The notes below the pieces were generated by a model, which worked only from the letters and a program-made list of their open reading frames with translations, ran no database searches and had not been told where the DNA came from. Of a DNA stretch of 5,669 nt, positions 5,365-5,669 are shown in pieces. The number at the start of each line of letters is the position of its first letter. Position 1 is the stretch's first letter. The stretch spans positions 1 through 5,669 of the forward strand of contig JAJYBT010000229.1 of NCBI GenBank assembly GCA_021778875.1, in the 5' to 3' direction. Origin of the DNA: Acidobacteriota bacterium (GTDB taxonomy: Bacteria; Acidobacteriota; Terriglobia; Terriglobales; Acidobacteriaceae). The position numbers and the translations under genes are program-made.

Positions 5365-5669
5365 ATGGCATTTACAGAACAATATGACGTGGTGGTGGTC
5401 GGCGCGGGCCATGCCGGATGCGAGGCGGCGATGGCTGCGGCGCGCATGGGGCTCAAGACGGCGCTGGTCACCATGAATCTGGACCTGATTGCGCAGATGA
5501 GCTGCAATCCGGCCATTGGCGGCGTGGCCAAGGGCCACCTGGTGCGCGAGGTGGATGCGCTCGGCGGCGTGATGGGCGTGGTGGCCGATGCGGTCGGCAT
5601 CCAGTTTCGCCTGCTGAACAGCTCGCGCGGACCGGCCGTATGGAGCCCGCGTGCGCAGTGCGACAAGCA
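5365..5669 (+). CDS. mnmG: tRNA uridine-5-carboxymethylaminomethyl modification enzyme MnmG/GidA (partial, N-terminus)
   Basis: With the GTPase MnmE, MnmG uses FAD and methylene-tetrahydrofolate to place carboxymethylaminomethyl groups on U34 of certain tRNAs in the cytoplasm, which improves decoding of purine-ending codons. The visible 101 complete codons run off the right edge; full proteins have about 620-650 residues. The N-terminal FAD-binding Rossmann motif [14 protein letters not shown] (9-22) contains G13-x-G15-x-x-G18. The family signature [20 protein letters not shown] (45-64) and the region [20 protein letters not shown] (81-100) follow. The ATG is placed correctly relative to the family (about 8 residues before the FAD-binding strand), although no ribosome-binding site is visible. 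It sits on the same strand as comF and the HNH gene, 100 bp downstream, with a possible promoter of its own. Identification is firm. Confidence 0.96.
   Translation, partial: MAFTEQYDVVVVGAGHAGCEAAMAAARMGLKTALVTMNLDLIAQMSCNPAIGGVAKGHLVREVDALGGVMGVVADAVGIQFRLLNSSRGPAVWSPRAQCDK

Noticed and set aside
4659..5666. Minus-strand open frame of 335 codons opposite the HNH gene and mnmG
   Set aside because: Both opposing plus-strand genes are firmly identified; this frame is an artefact of high GC content.

Overview
The window holds five genes and no mobile element, CRISPR array, rRNA or tRNA that I can see. It is GC-rich: hand counts of sample lines give about 62% in the first gene, 67-77% in comF and the HNH gene, and about 56% in the radical SAM gene. 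Gene content and composition fit a chromosomal region of a soil Acidobacteriota (Terriglobia-type) bacterium. That assignment is an inference from general familiarity, with no database search behind it.

Left half, minus strand. Positions 1446 to 1 encode the first 482 residues of a bacterial OPT-family oligopeptide transporter. Its TTG start is fixed by an in-frame stop 33 nt upstream and a GGAGG ribosome-binding site, and its C-terminus lies outside the window. Upstream of it on the same strand is a complete 520-residue radical SAM protein with an N-terminal B12-binding-like domain (3243 to 1681). The 234-bp gap between them holds three inverted repeats and a credible promoter for the transporter, so the two are probably separate transcripts.

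Middle. A 443-bp divergent intergenic region (3244-3689) separates the radical SAM gene from the rightward genes. I see no gene in it. It carries a 16-bp inverted repeat next to a -10-like hexamer and a candidate promoter for comF.

Right half, plus strand. comF (3690-4616, DNA-uptake phosphoribosyltransferase-like protein) is followed 24 nt later by an HNH-endonuclease-family gene (4641-5264), probably as one operon. After a 100-bp gap comes the start of mnmG/gidA (5365 to the right edge), the FAD-dependent tRNA wobble-uridine modification enzyme. comF and the HNH protein both suggest DNA handling. mnmG is a housekeeping gene and its link to them may only be positional.

I found no clear new multigene system. 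The items most worth checking are a terminator-like hairpin plus T6 tract inside comF, the unassigned B12-type radical SAM enzyme with its deviating base composition, and the cluster of inverted repeats between it and the transporter gene.
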